Position numbers and translations under genes: made by a program. A model generated the notes under the pieces. The model ran no database searches. It was not told the origin of the DNA and saw nothing but the letters and a program-made list of their open reading frames with translations. DNA of 64,000 bases from Brachymonas wangyanguii (lineage in GTDB: Bacteria > Pseudomonadota > Gammaproteobacteria > Burkholderiales > Burkholderiaceae_C), in contig NZ_CP173677.1 of NCBI RefSeq assembly GCF_045055315.1, positions 62,001-126,000 of the forward strand. The letters run 5' to 3'. Of the stretch, positions 38,553 to 46,574 are shown piece by piece (the first letter of the stretch is position 1; each line of letters starts with the position of its first letter).

Positions 38553-39776
38553 ATGCAAGCCTCCAACACCCCCACCCCTCCCGCTTCCCGCAACCGCCTG
38601 TTGTTCACCTCGGGCACGGCCTGGCTATTCGACGCCATGGATGTGGGCCTGCTGTCCTTTGTTCTGGCCGCACTCAAGCTGAGCTGGGACCTGACGCCGG
38701 CGCAAATGGGCTGGCTTGGCAGCATCAACTCGATCGGCATGGCCGTGGGGGCGCTGGTATTCGGCATCTGGGCCGACCGCATTGGCCGCCGCCGCGTCTT
38801 CATCATCACGCTGCTGCTGTTCTCGCTGGCCAGCGGCCTGAGCGCCTTGGCCACCAGCCTGGTGGTGCTGATGCTGCTACGCTTCCTGATTGGCGCCGGC
38901 CTGGGCGGCGAGCTGCCGGTGGCATCCACCTATGTGTCCGAGCGCGTACCCACGCATGAGCGTGGCCGCGTCGTGGTGCTGCTGGAAAGCTTCTGGGCCG
39001 CCGGCTGGCTGCTGGCCGCACTGATCGCCTATTTCGTGATCCCGCAGTTCGAGCCCGATACCGGCTGGCGCGTGGCCATGCTGCTGGGCGCGCTGCCGGC
39101 ACTGTACGCGCTCTACCTGCGCCGCAGCCTGCCGCAGGACGAACCGATGCTGGAACGCGCCAGCGTGCCGCCCTGGACGCAGCGCCTGGCGCTGCTCTGG
39201 TCGGCTCCCTACCGCCGCAACACGCTGATGCTGTGGGTGCTGTGGTTCATGGTGGTGTTCTCCTACTACGGCATGTTCCTCTGGCTGCCCAGCGTGATGG
39301 TGGGCAAGGGCTACACCCTGATCAAGAGCTTCGAATACGTGCTGATCATGACGCTGGCACAGCTGCCCGGCTATTTCACCGCGGCCTGGCTGATCGAGCG
39401 TGCCGGCCGCAAGTTCGTGCTGGTGGTCTATCTGCTCGGCACCGCCGCCAGTGCCTGGGCCTTTGGCAATGCCAGCACCGAAAGCACGCTGCTGCTCTAC
39501 GGCGTGCTGCTGTCCTTCTTCAACCTCGGTGCCTGGGGCGGCCTGTACGCCTACACGCCCGAGAACTACCCCACCGCCATCCGTGGCAGCGGCGTCGGCA
39601 CCGCAGCCGCCATTGGCCGCGTCGGTGGCATCCTCGGCCCGCTGATGATCCCCATGCTCGGCGGCGCCGGCTGGAACACCAGCGCCATCTTCACGCTGTT
39701 TGCGGTATCGATCAGTATCGGTGCGCTGGCGGTGCTGCTGCTGGGCAAGGAAACGAAAGGGCAGGAACTGGCCTGA
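38553..39776 (+). CDS. MFS transporter, sugar/aromatic-acid porter type
   Basis: A 407-residue 12-helix permease. The signature between helices 2 and 3 is present (FGIWADRIGRRRV), as is its weaker repeat after helix 8 (IERAGRKFVLVV). PTHERGR after helix 4 and EnYPT-like YTPENYPTAIRGSG before helix 11 are typical of the NiaP/SV2-like sugar porter branch. No neighbouring catabolic genes point to a substrate. Two stem-loops follow at once. Confidence 0.9.
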   Translation: MQASNTPTPPASRNRLLFTSGTAWLFDAMDVGLLSFVLAALKLSWDLTPAQMGWLGSINSIGMAVGALVFGIWADRIGRRRVFIITLLLFSLASGLSALATSLVVLMLLRFLIGAGLGGELPVASTYVSERVPTHERGRVVVLLESFWAAGWLLAALIAYFVIPQFEPDTGWRVAMLLGALPALYALYLRRSLPQDEPMLERASVPPWTQRLALLWSAPYRRNTLMLWVLWFMVVFSYYGMFLWLPSVMVGKGYTLIKSFEYVLIMTLAQLPGYFTAAWLIERAGRKFVLVVYLLGTAASAWAFGNASTESTLLLYGVLLSFFNLGAWGGLYAYTPENYPTAIRGSGVGTAAAIGRVGGILGPLMIPMLGGAGWNTSAIFTLFAVSISIGALAVLLLGKETKGQELA

Positions 39777-39782
39777 CAAAAA

Positions 39783-39809
39783 ACGCCTGCGCACGATTGT
39801 GGCAGGCGT
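39783..39809 (+). terminator. Terminator stem-loop after the MFS gene
   Basis: An 8-bp stem (ACGCCTGC / GCAGGCGT) followed by CTTTGG lies 6 bases past the stop codon. A-runs before it would give a T-run for minus-strand transcripts. Confidence 0.6.
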
Positions 39810-39820
39810 CTTTGGCTAAC

Positions 39821-39852
39821 CGGCTGCTCCTCAGGAAGCAGCCGTTTTTTTT
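39821..39852 (+). terminator. Second terminator with long T-run
   Basis: CGGCTGCT / AGCAGCCG stem followed by eight T (39845-39852): a classical intrinsic terminator for the plus strand, just before the convergent pirin gene end. Confidence 0.85.
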
Positions 39853-39858
39853 ACCCAT

Positions 39859-40728
39859 TCAGGCCGGCTGCTGCACCAGCTTGCCGCTCTGCATGTCGCG
39901 CAACGCCTGGAAGATCTGCTCCTGCGTGTTCATCACGAACGGACCGTACTGCACGATAGGCTCGTGCAGCGGCTTGCCGGCAATCAGCAGCACCTTGCTG
40001 TCCACGCTGGTCTCCAGCACCACGCCATCCGATCCCGGTGTCTGCGCCAGGATGCCCAGACGCTGCGTGCCCACGGCCTGGCCGCCTACCAGTACCTTGC
40101 CACGGTAGACATAGACAAAGGCATGGTGGCCTTCCGGAATCGGCTGCTCAAAGCGGCTGCCGGCCGGCATGTGCAAGTCCAGATACATCGGCTGCGTCAC
40201 CGGGCGCTGCACCGTGCTGGCCGCACCATGGCTTTCACCGGCAATCACGATCACTTTCACGCCTTCGGGCGTGGTCAGCTGCGGCAGGTCATCCGCCTGG
40301 AAGTCCTGGTACCGCGCACACATCTTGTCGCTGGCCGGCAGGTTCAGCCAGAGCTGAAAGCCTTCCATCGTGCCTTCTTCCTGTTGCGGCAGCTCGGAGT
40401 GGATCACGCCGCTGCCGGCCGTCATCCACTGCACGCCGCCGTTTTCCAGTATGCCTTCGTTCCCGCCACTGTCGTTGTGCTTCATGCGGCCGGCAATCAT
40501 GTAGGTGATGGTCTCGAATCCCCGGTGTGGGTGGTTCGGAAAACCGGCGATGTAGTCATCCGGGTTGTCGCTGCCAAACTGGTCCATCATCAGGAACGGA
40601 TCCAGCCGCTGTTGCAGCTCCTGTGCAATCACGCGCGTCAACTGCACGCCGGCACCATCGGAAGTGGGCTGGCCGGCCACAATATGCTCCAACTGGCGCG
40701 GGGTCTGGATCGTGGTGTCTGTGCTCAT
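39859..40728 (-). CDS. Pirin-family bicupin protein
   Basis: A 289-residue bicupin. The metal-binding N-terminal cupin is clear: HPHRGFETITYMIAGRMKH and GVIHSE supply the three His and one Glu that bind iron. Bacterial pirins include quercetin 2,3-dioxygenases and redox sensors; which this is cannot be said. ATG 40728 has AAAGGAG upstream at good distance and is preferred over an in-frame start at 40755. Confidence 0.92.
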   Translation of the reverse strand: MSTDTTIQTPRQLEHIVAGQPTSDGAGVQLTRVIAQELQQRLDPFLMMDQFGSDNPDDYIAGFPNHPHRGFETITYMIAGRMKHNDSGGNEGILENGGVQWMTAGSGVIHSELPQQEEGTMEGFQLWLNLPASDKMCARYQDFQADDLPQLTTPEGVKVIVIAGESHGAASTVQRPVTQPMYLDLHMPAGSRFEQPIPEGHHAFVYVYRGKVLVGGQAVGTQRLGILAQTPGSDGVVLETSVDSKVLLIAGKPLHEPIVQYGPFVMNTQEQIFQALRDMQSGKLVQQPA

Positions 40729-40782
40729 GAACAATTCTCCTTTGTCTTCGTACATGGATGCACTTGCAACGATTGCAATACG

Positions 40783-41385
40783 CTAGGACGTGCGGCCCTG
40801 CTGTTCCACCAGCAGCAACATTTCCAGCAGTTCACGGTAGCGCGTACCGTCATCCTGCGTGTTGTCGAACTGGAACAGCTCCGGGTACTCATCCGGATTC
40901 GGCTGGAACAGCCGCGTGCGGTACTGATCCCAGTGCTGCAGCTTCCATTCGTCGTTCGGGTTGCCGCGCAGCTCGATACGTCGACGCGCCTCGGCTTCCT
41001 GCAGATGCACCCAGACCACGGTGATCTGCACCTCCGGCCCGACGCGCAACCAGTCGCGATCGATCAGCTGGTGCGCCTTGATCTCGCGCGACAGCGGCGC
41101 CACCACCAGCACATGTGTACCCAGCTCCAGGTTGTCGCGCGCCGTATCCAGCAGGCCCGCATATTCCGGATTGCGCAGGTTGTCCAGATAGACTGGGCTG
41201 TCGCGGTCGTTCGGGTTGCCCGTCAGCACGCCCATCACGGCCGAGCTGAAATTGCCGTACAAGGTGTCCTTGTCCAGCATGCAATAGGAATCCTCGCTGC
41301 GGTCATTGAGTTCACGTACCAGCCGCTTGGCCAGCGTGGTCTTGCCGGTACCGGCGTGTCCGCACAAAAAGATGAGATGGGGCAT
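40783..41385 (-). CDS. P-loop NTPase / small-molecule kinase-like protein
   Basis: A 200-residue AAA-type P-loop protein starting MPHLIFLCGHAGTGKTTLAK (Walker A GHAGTGKT). MLDKDTLYGNFSS supplies an Asp near the phosphate acceptor site, and a VVWVHLQEAEARRRIELRG stretch is the lid-like Arg-rich part of kinases of the gluconate or zeta-toxin type. The true substrate is unknown. There is no adjacent antitoxin, so a toxin role is not supported. It is divergent from the DUF2238 gene, 73 bases away. Confidence 0.78.
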   Translation of the reverse strand: MPHLIFLCGHAGTGKTTLAKRLVRELNDRSEDSYCMLDKDTLYGNFSSAVMGVLTGNPNDRDSPVYLDNLRNPEYAGLLDTARDNLELGTHVLVVAPLSREIKAHQLIDRDWLRVGPEVQITVVWVHLQEAEARRRIELRGNPNDEWKLQHWDQYRTRLFQPNPDEYPELFQFDNTQDDGTRYRELLEMLLLVEQQGRTS

Positions 41386-41458
41386 GGCAGTGGTATCGTG
41401 GAAAAAATCGACGCGCCTGATCAGCGCCATGCACCCATTATCTGGAGTTCCTGCAACC

Positions 41459-42100
41459 ATGTCGTCCACCAGCCCTTCTGATCCGCGTCAGCCGGCCCTG
41501 ATGCTGGCCTCACTGGCCATGCTGCTGATTCTCGCCATTTCCTGGTGGCTGACCGGCGACCGCATGACCTGGCTGCTCGAAACCCTGCCGGTGATGATCG
41601 CGCTGCCACTGCTCTGGGCCACGCACCGGCGCTATCCGCTCACCAGCCTGCTCTACGGGCTGATCTTCCTGCACTGCGTGATCCTGATCTATGGTGGCAT
41701 CTACACTTACGCCAAGACGCCATTCGGCTTCTGGCTGCAGGACTGGCTTGGCACCATGCGCAACCCCTATGACAAGATCGGCCACTTCGTGCAAGGTTTT
41801 GTGCCGGCCATGATCGCGCGCGAGATCCTGCTGCGCGGTGACCATGTACAAGGACCGAAACTGCGCGCCTTCCTGCTCGTCTGCGTGGTGATGTTCATCA
41901 GCTCCTTTTACGAACTGCTGGAGTGGTGGGTGGCACTGCTGAGTGGCGAATCGGCCGAGGCCTTTCTCGGTACCCAGGGTGATCCGTGGGATACCCAGTC
42001 CGACATGGCATTTGCCCTGCTGGGCGGTATCTGCGCCTTGTTGCTGCTGTCCGGCCTGCACGACCAGCAGCTGCGCCGGCTGCGCTCCATCCGGCGCTGA
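41459..42100 (+). CDS. DUF2238 (YjdF-type) integral membrane protein
   Basis: A 213-residue, roughly six-helix membrane protein. Diagnostic DUF2238 elements are RNPYDKIGHFVQGFVPAMI, FYELLEWWVALLSGE and QGDPWDTQSDMAFALLG, with conserved Asp, His and Glu within or beside helices. The function of the family is unknown. The ATG at 41459 gives a short cytoplasmic N-terminus, whereas upstream in-frame starts would read into the divergent kinase gene. Confidence 0.9.
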   Translation: MSSTSPSDPRQPALMLASLAMLLILAISWWLTGDRMTWLLETLPVMIALPLLWATHRRYPLTSLLYGLIFLHCVILIYGGIYTYAKTPFGFWLQDWLGTMRNPYDKIGHFVQGFVPAMIAREILLRGDHVQGPKLRAFLLVCVVMFISSFYELLEWWVALLSGESAEAFLGTQGDPWDTQSDMAFALLGGICALLLLSGLHDQQLRRLRSIRR

Positions 42101-42201
42101 TGGGTCGGCCAGCATGCGGTTAATGCTGACATGCGCTGCAACATAACCGGGCTATAGTGGGTTTTCCACACTGTCGTGGGCCAACTGCCAAAGGAGGCTA
42201 C

Positions 42202-42510
42202 ATGTCTAACGAAGGTTATCACGAGCCAATCAACGAACTGACCGACGCCACGCGCGACATGCACCGCGCCATCGTGTCCCTGATGGAAGAGCTGGAAGCC
42301 GTGGACTGGTACAACCAGCGCGCCGATGCCTGCAAGGATCAGGGGCTGAAGAAGATCCTGGAGCACAACCGGGACGAGGAGAAGGAACACGCCGCCATGA
42401 CGCTGGAGTGGATCCGCCGTCAGGACCCCAAGTTTGACGAGTACCTGCGTGAATTCCTGTTTACCGACGGCGACGTTCTGGACGCCGAAGCCCAGATGCA
42501 CAAGAAATAA
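42202..42510 (+). CDS. Encapsulated-ferritin-like protein (EncFtn type), lacking a cargo tag
   Basis: A 102-residue ferritin-like protein very like the half-ferritins (EncFtn, Rru_A0973) that oxidise iron inside encapsulin nanocompartments. The ferroxidase residues are conserved: MEELEAVDWYNQR (Glu, Trp, Tyr) and HNRDEEKEHAAMTLEW (Glu and His). It has a strong AAGGAGG ribosome site. Unlike known EncFtn it ends soon after the helices (DAEAQMHKK) without the usual encapsulin-docking peptide, and no shell gene is nearby. It probably works as a free annular ferroxidase or with an unlinked shell. Confidence 0.88.
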   Translation: MSNEGYHEPINELTDATRDMHRAIVSLMEELEAVDWYNQRADACKDQGLKKILEHNRDEEKEHAAMTLEWIRRQDPKFDEYLREFLFTDGDVLDAEAQMHKK

Positions 42511-42558
42511 TCGGCGTGCGGGCTACGCATGCTGCACGCACCGGCGGCGGCATGCGCC

Positions 42559-42780
42559 TTACAGGATCTGGCCCTTTTCGATGATGTACTCGATCAGGAG
42601 CTTGGCGACAAAGCCGGTGAAACCCAGGCCCAGCGCCAGGAACAGCCAGAAGGTGCCGGTCTTGCCGGCCTTGGACTCCCAGGCCAGTTGCGCAATGATG
42701 AACACCATGTACAGCATGAAGGCACCCACGCCAAACGTAAGGCCAAACCAGGCGATCTGCTCTTCGTTGTATCCAAACAT
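42559..42780 (-). CDS. DUF2788 small membrane protein
   Basis: 73 residues with two membrane helices (WFGLTFGVGAFMLYMVFII and TFWLFLALGLGFTGFVAKLL) joined by a short basic loop, ending EYIIEKGQIL. It matches the DUF2788 family, of unknown function. The ATG at 42780 follows GGGAG by 8 bases. It is convergent with the ferritin-like gene. Confidence 0.85.
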   Translation of the reverse strand: MFGYNEEQIAWFGLTFGVGAFMLYMVFIIAQLAWESKAGKTGTFWLFLALGLGFTGFVAKLLIEYIIEKGQIL

Positions 42781-42910
42781 GCCGTGTACTCCCATCTCGT
42801 GCTGCAAGGGCGTCGAGCGCCCGAAAACCGTGCCGCTAGTGTAATCCAGCCCTTCATGACCATGATGGCGTTGTCGGCACTCCCGGCCTGTTGCAGCCGC
42901 CAGAAACAGC

Positions 42911-42934
42911 AATGGCCTGCTGATGCAGGCCATT
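42911..42934 (-). terminator. Stem-loop after the Spy-like gene
   Basis: A 10-bp perfect stem (AATGGCCTGC / GCAGGCCATT) with a 4-base loop lies 24 bases after the Spy-like stop, without a clean T-run. Confidence 0.5.
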
Positions 42935-42958
42935 GACTGGGTGAAGGGCAGCGGCTGC

Positions 42959-43375
42959 TTACTTCTTCTTGGCAGGTGCCTTGCGCGGCTGCGGCTCGGG
43001 CTGGGCCGTCATGTCATCAAACACCTTCTTCTGGTTGGCGTCGAGCGCGTTATACAGCGCCAGGTTGGCGTCATAGCGGCGATTCATGAAGGCGCTTTCC
43101 TCGCTCATGCGCTGCTTCAGGAAGGCGATGCGCTGCGTCGTGTTCATGGCGTTGAACTGCTTGGCAGACGGCGTGGCGCTCGGGCGGAAGTCCTGGCCGT
43201 AGGTGCTCATGAAGCTGTTCCAGGCACCTTCCTGGGCAGCGGTGATCTTCAGCGCAGCCTTGGCCTGCTGCATGGGCGCAGCGCCCTGCTGAGCGTGTGC
43301 CACGCCGGCCAGGCCGACACCGGCGGTCAGGGCAATCGCCATGGCTGTCTTGCTGATCATCTTGCTGATAGTCAT
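42959..43375 (-). CDS. Periplasmic Spy/CpxP-family (LTXXQ) protein
   Basis: A 138-residue exported protein with signal peptide ending GVAHAQQ. The helical body has two degenerate LTXXQ motifs (LKITAAQEGAW and LYNALDANQKKVF), as in Spy/CpxP chaperones of envelope stress, and ends in a Lys/Pro-rich tail (EPQPRKAPAKKK). It lies beside cueR-copZ, and Spy-type proteins often respond to copper, but no shared control is evident. Confidence 0.8.
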   Translation of the reverse strand: MTISKMISKTAMAIALTAGVGLAGVAHAQQGAAPMQQAKAALKITAAQEGAWNSFMSTYGQDFRPSATPSAKQFNAMNTTQRIAFLKQRMSEESAFMNRRYDANLALYNALDANQKKVFDDMTAQPEPQPRKAPAKKK

Positions 43376-43511
43376 ATCTTTCCTTGTCCTTGGACACTTG
43401 CGCGGTCACCACCGTGGCGCTCCGCATACCTTGCAGTATTGCCCGGAATGGCATGGCCATGCGTTATCAGGCCTGAAGTTTTGTAACCAAACCTGCCATC
43501 CGTGCCATCGG

Positions 43512-43973
43512 TCACGCTCCGCAAGCCTGTCTGCAATCGTTAGCGCCATAGTCTGCCAGCGAATCCAGGATCGGGCATTCGGGGCGCGCATCGCCATGGC
43601 AGGCATGGATCAGCGTGCGCAGCGTGTCCTGCATCGCCTGCATATCGGCAATGCGCTGTGCCAAGGCATCTGCATGGCGTTGTGCCAGTTGCCGCACCTG
43701 GGCGCTGCTGCGTCCCTGGTCACGCCACAGGCCGAGCAGCTCGGTCAGCTGCTCCATGCCAAAACCCAGACTGCGCCCGCGCTGGATAAAACGCAGCGTG
43801 TGGATATCGTTCTCGTCGTACAGCCGGTAGCCGCTCTCGCTGCGCGCAATGCCGGGCAACAGTCCCAGCGATTCATAGTGTCGGATCATGCGCGCCGACA
43901 AGCCGGACAGGCGCGTGGCCGTGCTGATATGCACGGGCCACTGCACGGTATCCGGCAAGGGCTGGTCAGCCAT
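43512..43973 (-). CDS. cueR: MerR-family Cu(I)-responsive regulator CueR
   Basis: A 153-residue MerR protein: winged helix with HISTATRLSGLSARMIRHYE, then the dimer helix (QVRQLAQRHADALAQRIADM). The metal loop CHGDARPEC has two Cys separated by seven residues, the CueR pattern for Cu(I), Ag(I) or Au(I). Two more Cys near the end (CRQAC) resemble E. coli CueR. The start overlaps the stop of copZ by 8 bases, so it is second in the copZ-cueR operon. Confidence 0.92.
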   Translation of the reverse strand: MADQPLPDTVQWPVHISTATRLSGLSARMIRHYESLGLLPGIARSESGYRLYDENDIHTLRFIQRGRSLGFGMEQLTELLGLWRDQGRSSAQVRQLAQRHADALAQRIADMQAMQDTLRTLIHACHGDARPECPILDSLADYGANDCRQACGA

Positions 43974-44178
43974 TCAGGATCTCGGTCTCGTAACCTTCCT
44001 CGATGATGGCAGCACGCAGCGCAGCCGCATCGGCACCGGACTCGACTTCCACAAGATTGGCAGCGCGGTCAATGCGCACTTGTGCCGCGGCATCCACCTG
44101 CTGGATCGCCTGGGTCACGGCTTTTTCGCAGTGGCCGCAAGTCATGCCGGTAACCTGGAAACGCTGGATCTGGGACAT
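43966..44178 (-). CDS. copZ: Copper chaperone, heavy-metal-associated domain (CopZ)
   Basis: A 70-residue HMA protein with the metal site GMTCGHC (CxxC) and the ferredoxin-like babbab fold. It ferries Cu(I) in the cytosol, normally to a CopA ATPase. No such ATPase gene is in view. It is the first gene of an operon with cueR and follows a CueR-type promoter. Confidence 0.92.
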   Translation of the reverse strand: MSQIQRFQVTGMTCGHCEKAVTQAIQQVDAAAQVRIDRAANLVEVESGADAAALRAAIIEEGYETEILNG

Positions 44179-44229
44179 GGTTCTTCCTTTCAGTGTGTGG
44201 CCACTACCCGATGCAGCAGCCATGGACAC

Positions 44230-44260
44230 ATGATGCACCTTGCCAGCATGTCAATGTCAA
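44230..44260 (-). promoter_or_regulatory. CueR-type promoter of copZ-cueR
   Basis: On the minus strand a TTGACA -35 (44260-44255) and a CATCAT -10 (44235-44230) are separated by 19 bases, the overlong spacer expected for MerR-family activation. The imperfect dyad ACATTGAC / GGCAAGGT lies in the spacer and resembles E. coli copA operator arms. Confidence 0.7.
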
Positions 44261-44291
44261 GCCGGCTGATTTGTCGGCCTTGCCAGCATGG

Positions 44292-44307
44292 TGTTTCACG
44301 TGGAACA
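44292..44307. promoter_or_regulatory. parS site 1
   Basis: TGTTTCACGTGGAACA differs from the perfect 16-bp parS palindrome by one base. It lies between copZ and the flavin reductase gene. Confidence 0.85.
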
Positions 44308-44319
44308 TGAACCTGGTGT

Positions 44320-44958
44320 TCAGGCCTTGACCACCGGGCGCGACAGGTACTGCTGTTCGCGCGTGGTGCTATAGCCATCGCCACCCAGCTTGCCGAGCGC
44401 ATCATGCTTTGTCGGATCAATACCCTGTTCGCTGGCCACGCTGTCATGGACTTCAATGCCGATCACATCGAGCAGCATCATGGTGCCTCCCATGTGCAGC
44501 GTCGAAATCGGCAGCACCTCGCGCAAGCGGCATTCGTAGCGCACCGGCGCATCAGCCACCGCTGGCACATCGACCAGCTGACTCGGCACAGGCTGCAATC
44601 CAGCCAATTCAAATTCGTCAACGTCTGGTGGATACAGGCCAGCCGACGTATTCAGCACCTGCAACTGCGAAGAGGCTGCAATCTGCACCACGCATTCCCG
44701 GGTTTCGAGCAGATTGCTCAGCGTGTCCTTGTGCGGTCGTGCTTCGCTTGCGTTGGGCGGATTCACCTGGGTGACGCACAGCACTGGCGGATTCACGCTG
44801 GCCACGTTGAAGAAGGAGTACGGTGCCAGGTTGGCGATGCCGGCAGCACTGCGCGTGCTGATCCAGGCAATCGGGCGAGGAACGATGCCACCAACCAGCA
44901 GCTGGTAGACATGGCGCGGAGCCAGCGGGGCATCCGCCTGGGTCAGATCAAAAAACAT
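44320..44958 (-). CDS. Flavin reductase-like (flavoredoxin-type) protein
   Basis: A 212-residue FMN-binding split-barrel protein. IVPRPIAWISTRSAAGIANLAPYSFF is the family N-terminal signature. ETRECVVQI and the C-terminal segment ending GGDGYSTTREQQYLSRP fit proteins that hold FMN and reduce flavins or other acceptors. Its partner oxygenase is not in the window. parS site 1 follows its stop codon. Confidence 0.87.
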   Translation of the reverse strand: MFFDLTQADAPLAPRHVYQLLVGGIVPRPIAWISTRSAAGIANLAPYSFFNVASVNPPVLCVTQVNPPNASEARPHKDTLSNLLETRECVVQIAASSQLQVLNTSAGLYPPDVDEFELAGLQPVPSQLVDVPAVADAPVRYECRLREVLPISTLHMGGTMMLLDVIGIEVHDSVASEQGIDPTKHDALGKLGGDGYSTTREQQYLSRPVVKA

Positions 44959-45124
44959 GGTGGGTCTCTCTTAATATATCCATCAATATAACATCTGAAA
45001 TTGCCTAATAAACAGGCAAATCAGTGGATTTCGGCCAGAGCAGACAGCCTGAAAGCTGCTTGCAGCCTTTCCAGCTCCCTGGCGCGTTTTTTGGCCTGTC
45101 AGGCCATCCATGCCAGCATCAGCA

Positions 45125-45159
45125 TGAAAAAACGCCTCCAGCGGCCTGCCGGAGGCGTT
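45125..45159 (-). terminator. Rho-independent terminator of the TRIC-like gene
   Basis: On the minus strand, AACGCCTCC / GGAGGCGTT with T-run after it, 22 bases past the stop. The 170-odd bases between this and the flavin reductase gene hold only its AT-rich promoter and no gene. Confidence 0.8.
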
Positions 45160-45180
45160 GCAAGCCAGGATCAGACCGGG

Positions 45181-45837
45181 TCAGTGGCCATCCAGCTGCG
45201 GCAGCTTGACACCAAAGAAGGCCAGCAGCAGGCGACCACCGGCAATCACGCTGGCTGCCACCACGATGTTCCAGAAGGTATTCATCCAGTTCAGATGGAT
45301 CAGGCCCAGCAGCAGCCAGTTGCCGACAAAGGCCACGCTGGCATAAGGCGAGGGATCGCTCATCAGCATTGGCTTCTGGTTGCAGACGACATCACGCAGC
45401 AGGCCACCAAAGGTGGCGGTGATCACGCCAATCATCACGCAAGGCATGGGTGGCCAGCCCATCAGCAGGGCCAGGTGCGTACCGGTGGCACTGAAGATGC
45501 CCAGGCCGATGGCATCAGCCACCATGATGATGCGGTTCGACAGCAGTTTCGTGACTTTCAGCGTCACGCTGGACAGCACCGACATGAACAGGATGCCCCA
45601 AAGCAGTTCGCTTTGCGTGACCCAGTAGAACGGACGCTGCATCAGCATGATGTCGCGCAGGGTTCCACCACCAAAGGCTGCCAGAAAGGTGGCGATGAAG
45701 GTGCCGACGGCATCAAGCTTGTTGTCACGCGCGACGAACAGGCCCGACAAGGCAAAGGCAAAGGTCGCAATGACTTCGAACGCAAAGAACACGGTCTTTA
45801 CGTCGATGGGGATGGTTGGAACAGGTACGGAGAACAT
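45181..45837 (-). CDS. Trimeric intracellular cation channel (TRIC)-type membrane protein, YicG/UPF0126 family
   Basis: 218 residues in seven helices formed by two similar halves. Each begins a glycine-rich motif, AAFGGGTLRDIML and ATFGGLLRDVVC, that faces the pore in TRIC-like channels. Bacterial members conduct monovalent cations, while some may carry glycine. It lies immediately left of the replication origin and is transcribed away from it. Confidence 0.9.
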   Translation of the reverse strand: MFSVPVPTIPIDVKTVFFAFEVIATFAFALSGLFVARDNKLDAVGTFIATFLAAFGGGTLRDIMLMQRPFYWVTQSELLWGILFMSVLSSVTLKVTKLLSNRIIMVADAIGLGIFSATGTHLALLMGWPPMPCVMIGVITATFGGLLRDVVCNQKPMLMSDPSPYASVAFVGNWLLLGLIHLNWMNTFWNIVVAASVIAGGRLLLAFFGVKLPQLDGH

Positions 45838-45900
45838 GGCGTGGCGTCTTTTTGTTCAGGGCGAACTTGTCCCCTGTCTTTTAAAGAATCTTATATATAT

Positions 45901-45918
45901 AAGTAGTAGTAGTAATAG
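45901..45918 (+). other. DnaA-trio-like repeats of the origin unwinding element
   Basis: AAG-TAG-TAG-TAG-TAA-TAG precedes a GC-rich spacer (AGGGCAGACGG) and a DnaA box. Read 3' to 5' from the box this is GAT-AAT-GAT-GAT-GAT, the pattern of DnaA-trios that receive the DnaA filament when the helix opens. Confidence 0.65.
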
Positions 45919-45933
45919 AGGGCAGACGGTTCC

Positions 45934-45942
45934 TGTGGATAA
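45934..45942 (-). promoter_or_regulatory. DnaA box (perfect)
   Basis: TTATCCACA on the minus strand, the nearest box to the trinucleotide array. Confidence 0.8.
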
Positions 45943-46052
45943 GCACTTTTTTGCTTTCTGATTCAATAGCTTGGCCTTTGCCACAACAGGTGCATGATCG
46001 CGTATCCGGGCTGTGGAGTCACCGACAACAATTGTCACCCCGATCCGGAATC

Positions 46053-46061
46053 TGTGGATAA
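46053..46061 (-). promoter_or_regulatory. DnaA box (perfect)
   Basis: A second TTATCCACA on the minus strand, 110 bases inside the first. The weaker TTATGCAAA and TTGTCTACA motifs follow within 30 bases. Confidence 0.75.
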
Positions 46062-46084
46062 GTCCCTGCTTATGCAAAACTTGT

Positions 46085-46417
46085 CTACAGGGTTGTACCT
46101 TGACGTGCCCAGGATGGGGCAGTAAGTCGCTCCAGTTGGTCGAGAAACTGCATGGCATGGACCCGGGCGCGCGCCGGATCGGGATCGCTGCCGCACATAT
46201 CCACAGCCGGGGCCAATTGGCTGCAGACGGCCGGTCTGCCGGGTTGGCCAAACAGGCGGCAGCGCAGTTGTTCATCCAGTTGTCCACAGGGAATGCCAGC
46301 CGGTTTGGGCCTGGCCGGACCACCCTGCGGATCCGGAATCGGGCTGCTGATGCTGGGCGCGATGCAGCAGGCAGCACAGCCAGGCCGGCAGGCTATCGCA
46401 GGTTGTTGATTGGTCAT
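46085..46417 (-). CDS. YkgJ-family cysteine-cluster protein
   Basis: A 110-residue protein, MTNQQPAIACRPGCAACC, with further Cys (CGQLDEQLRCRLF, CSQLAP, CGSDPDPAR). The CxxxCC-type pattern marks the Zn/Fe-chelating YkgJ domain. Its role is unknown. It lies within the origin region; DnaA-box-like sequences fall inside its coding sequence. Confidence 0.82.
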   Translation of the reverse strand: MTNQQPAIACRPGCAACCIAPSISSPIPDPQGGPARPKPAGIPCGQLDEQLRCRLFGQPGRPAVCSQLAPAVDMCGSDPDPARARVHAMQFLDQLERLTAPSWARQGTTL

Positions 46418-46574
46418 CGGAGTTCCAGAGTGAACAGTCGGTGTGCAGACAGGATCAGCCCCAGCCGCTAAAATGGCGTCCCGGAAGCTTTTTTTCCAGG
46501 CACGTCCCCTCTCCGGCAACCCGGTCCGGTGCGTTGGCGTGCTTTTTTGTCCAGTCCTTGTCAAGCGGTTATAC

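Noticed and set aside
40783..41385. Zeta-type toxin
   Set aside because: The P-loop protein has a Walker A and Asp but no epsilon-type antitoxin gene; its neighbour is a divergent membrane gene.
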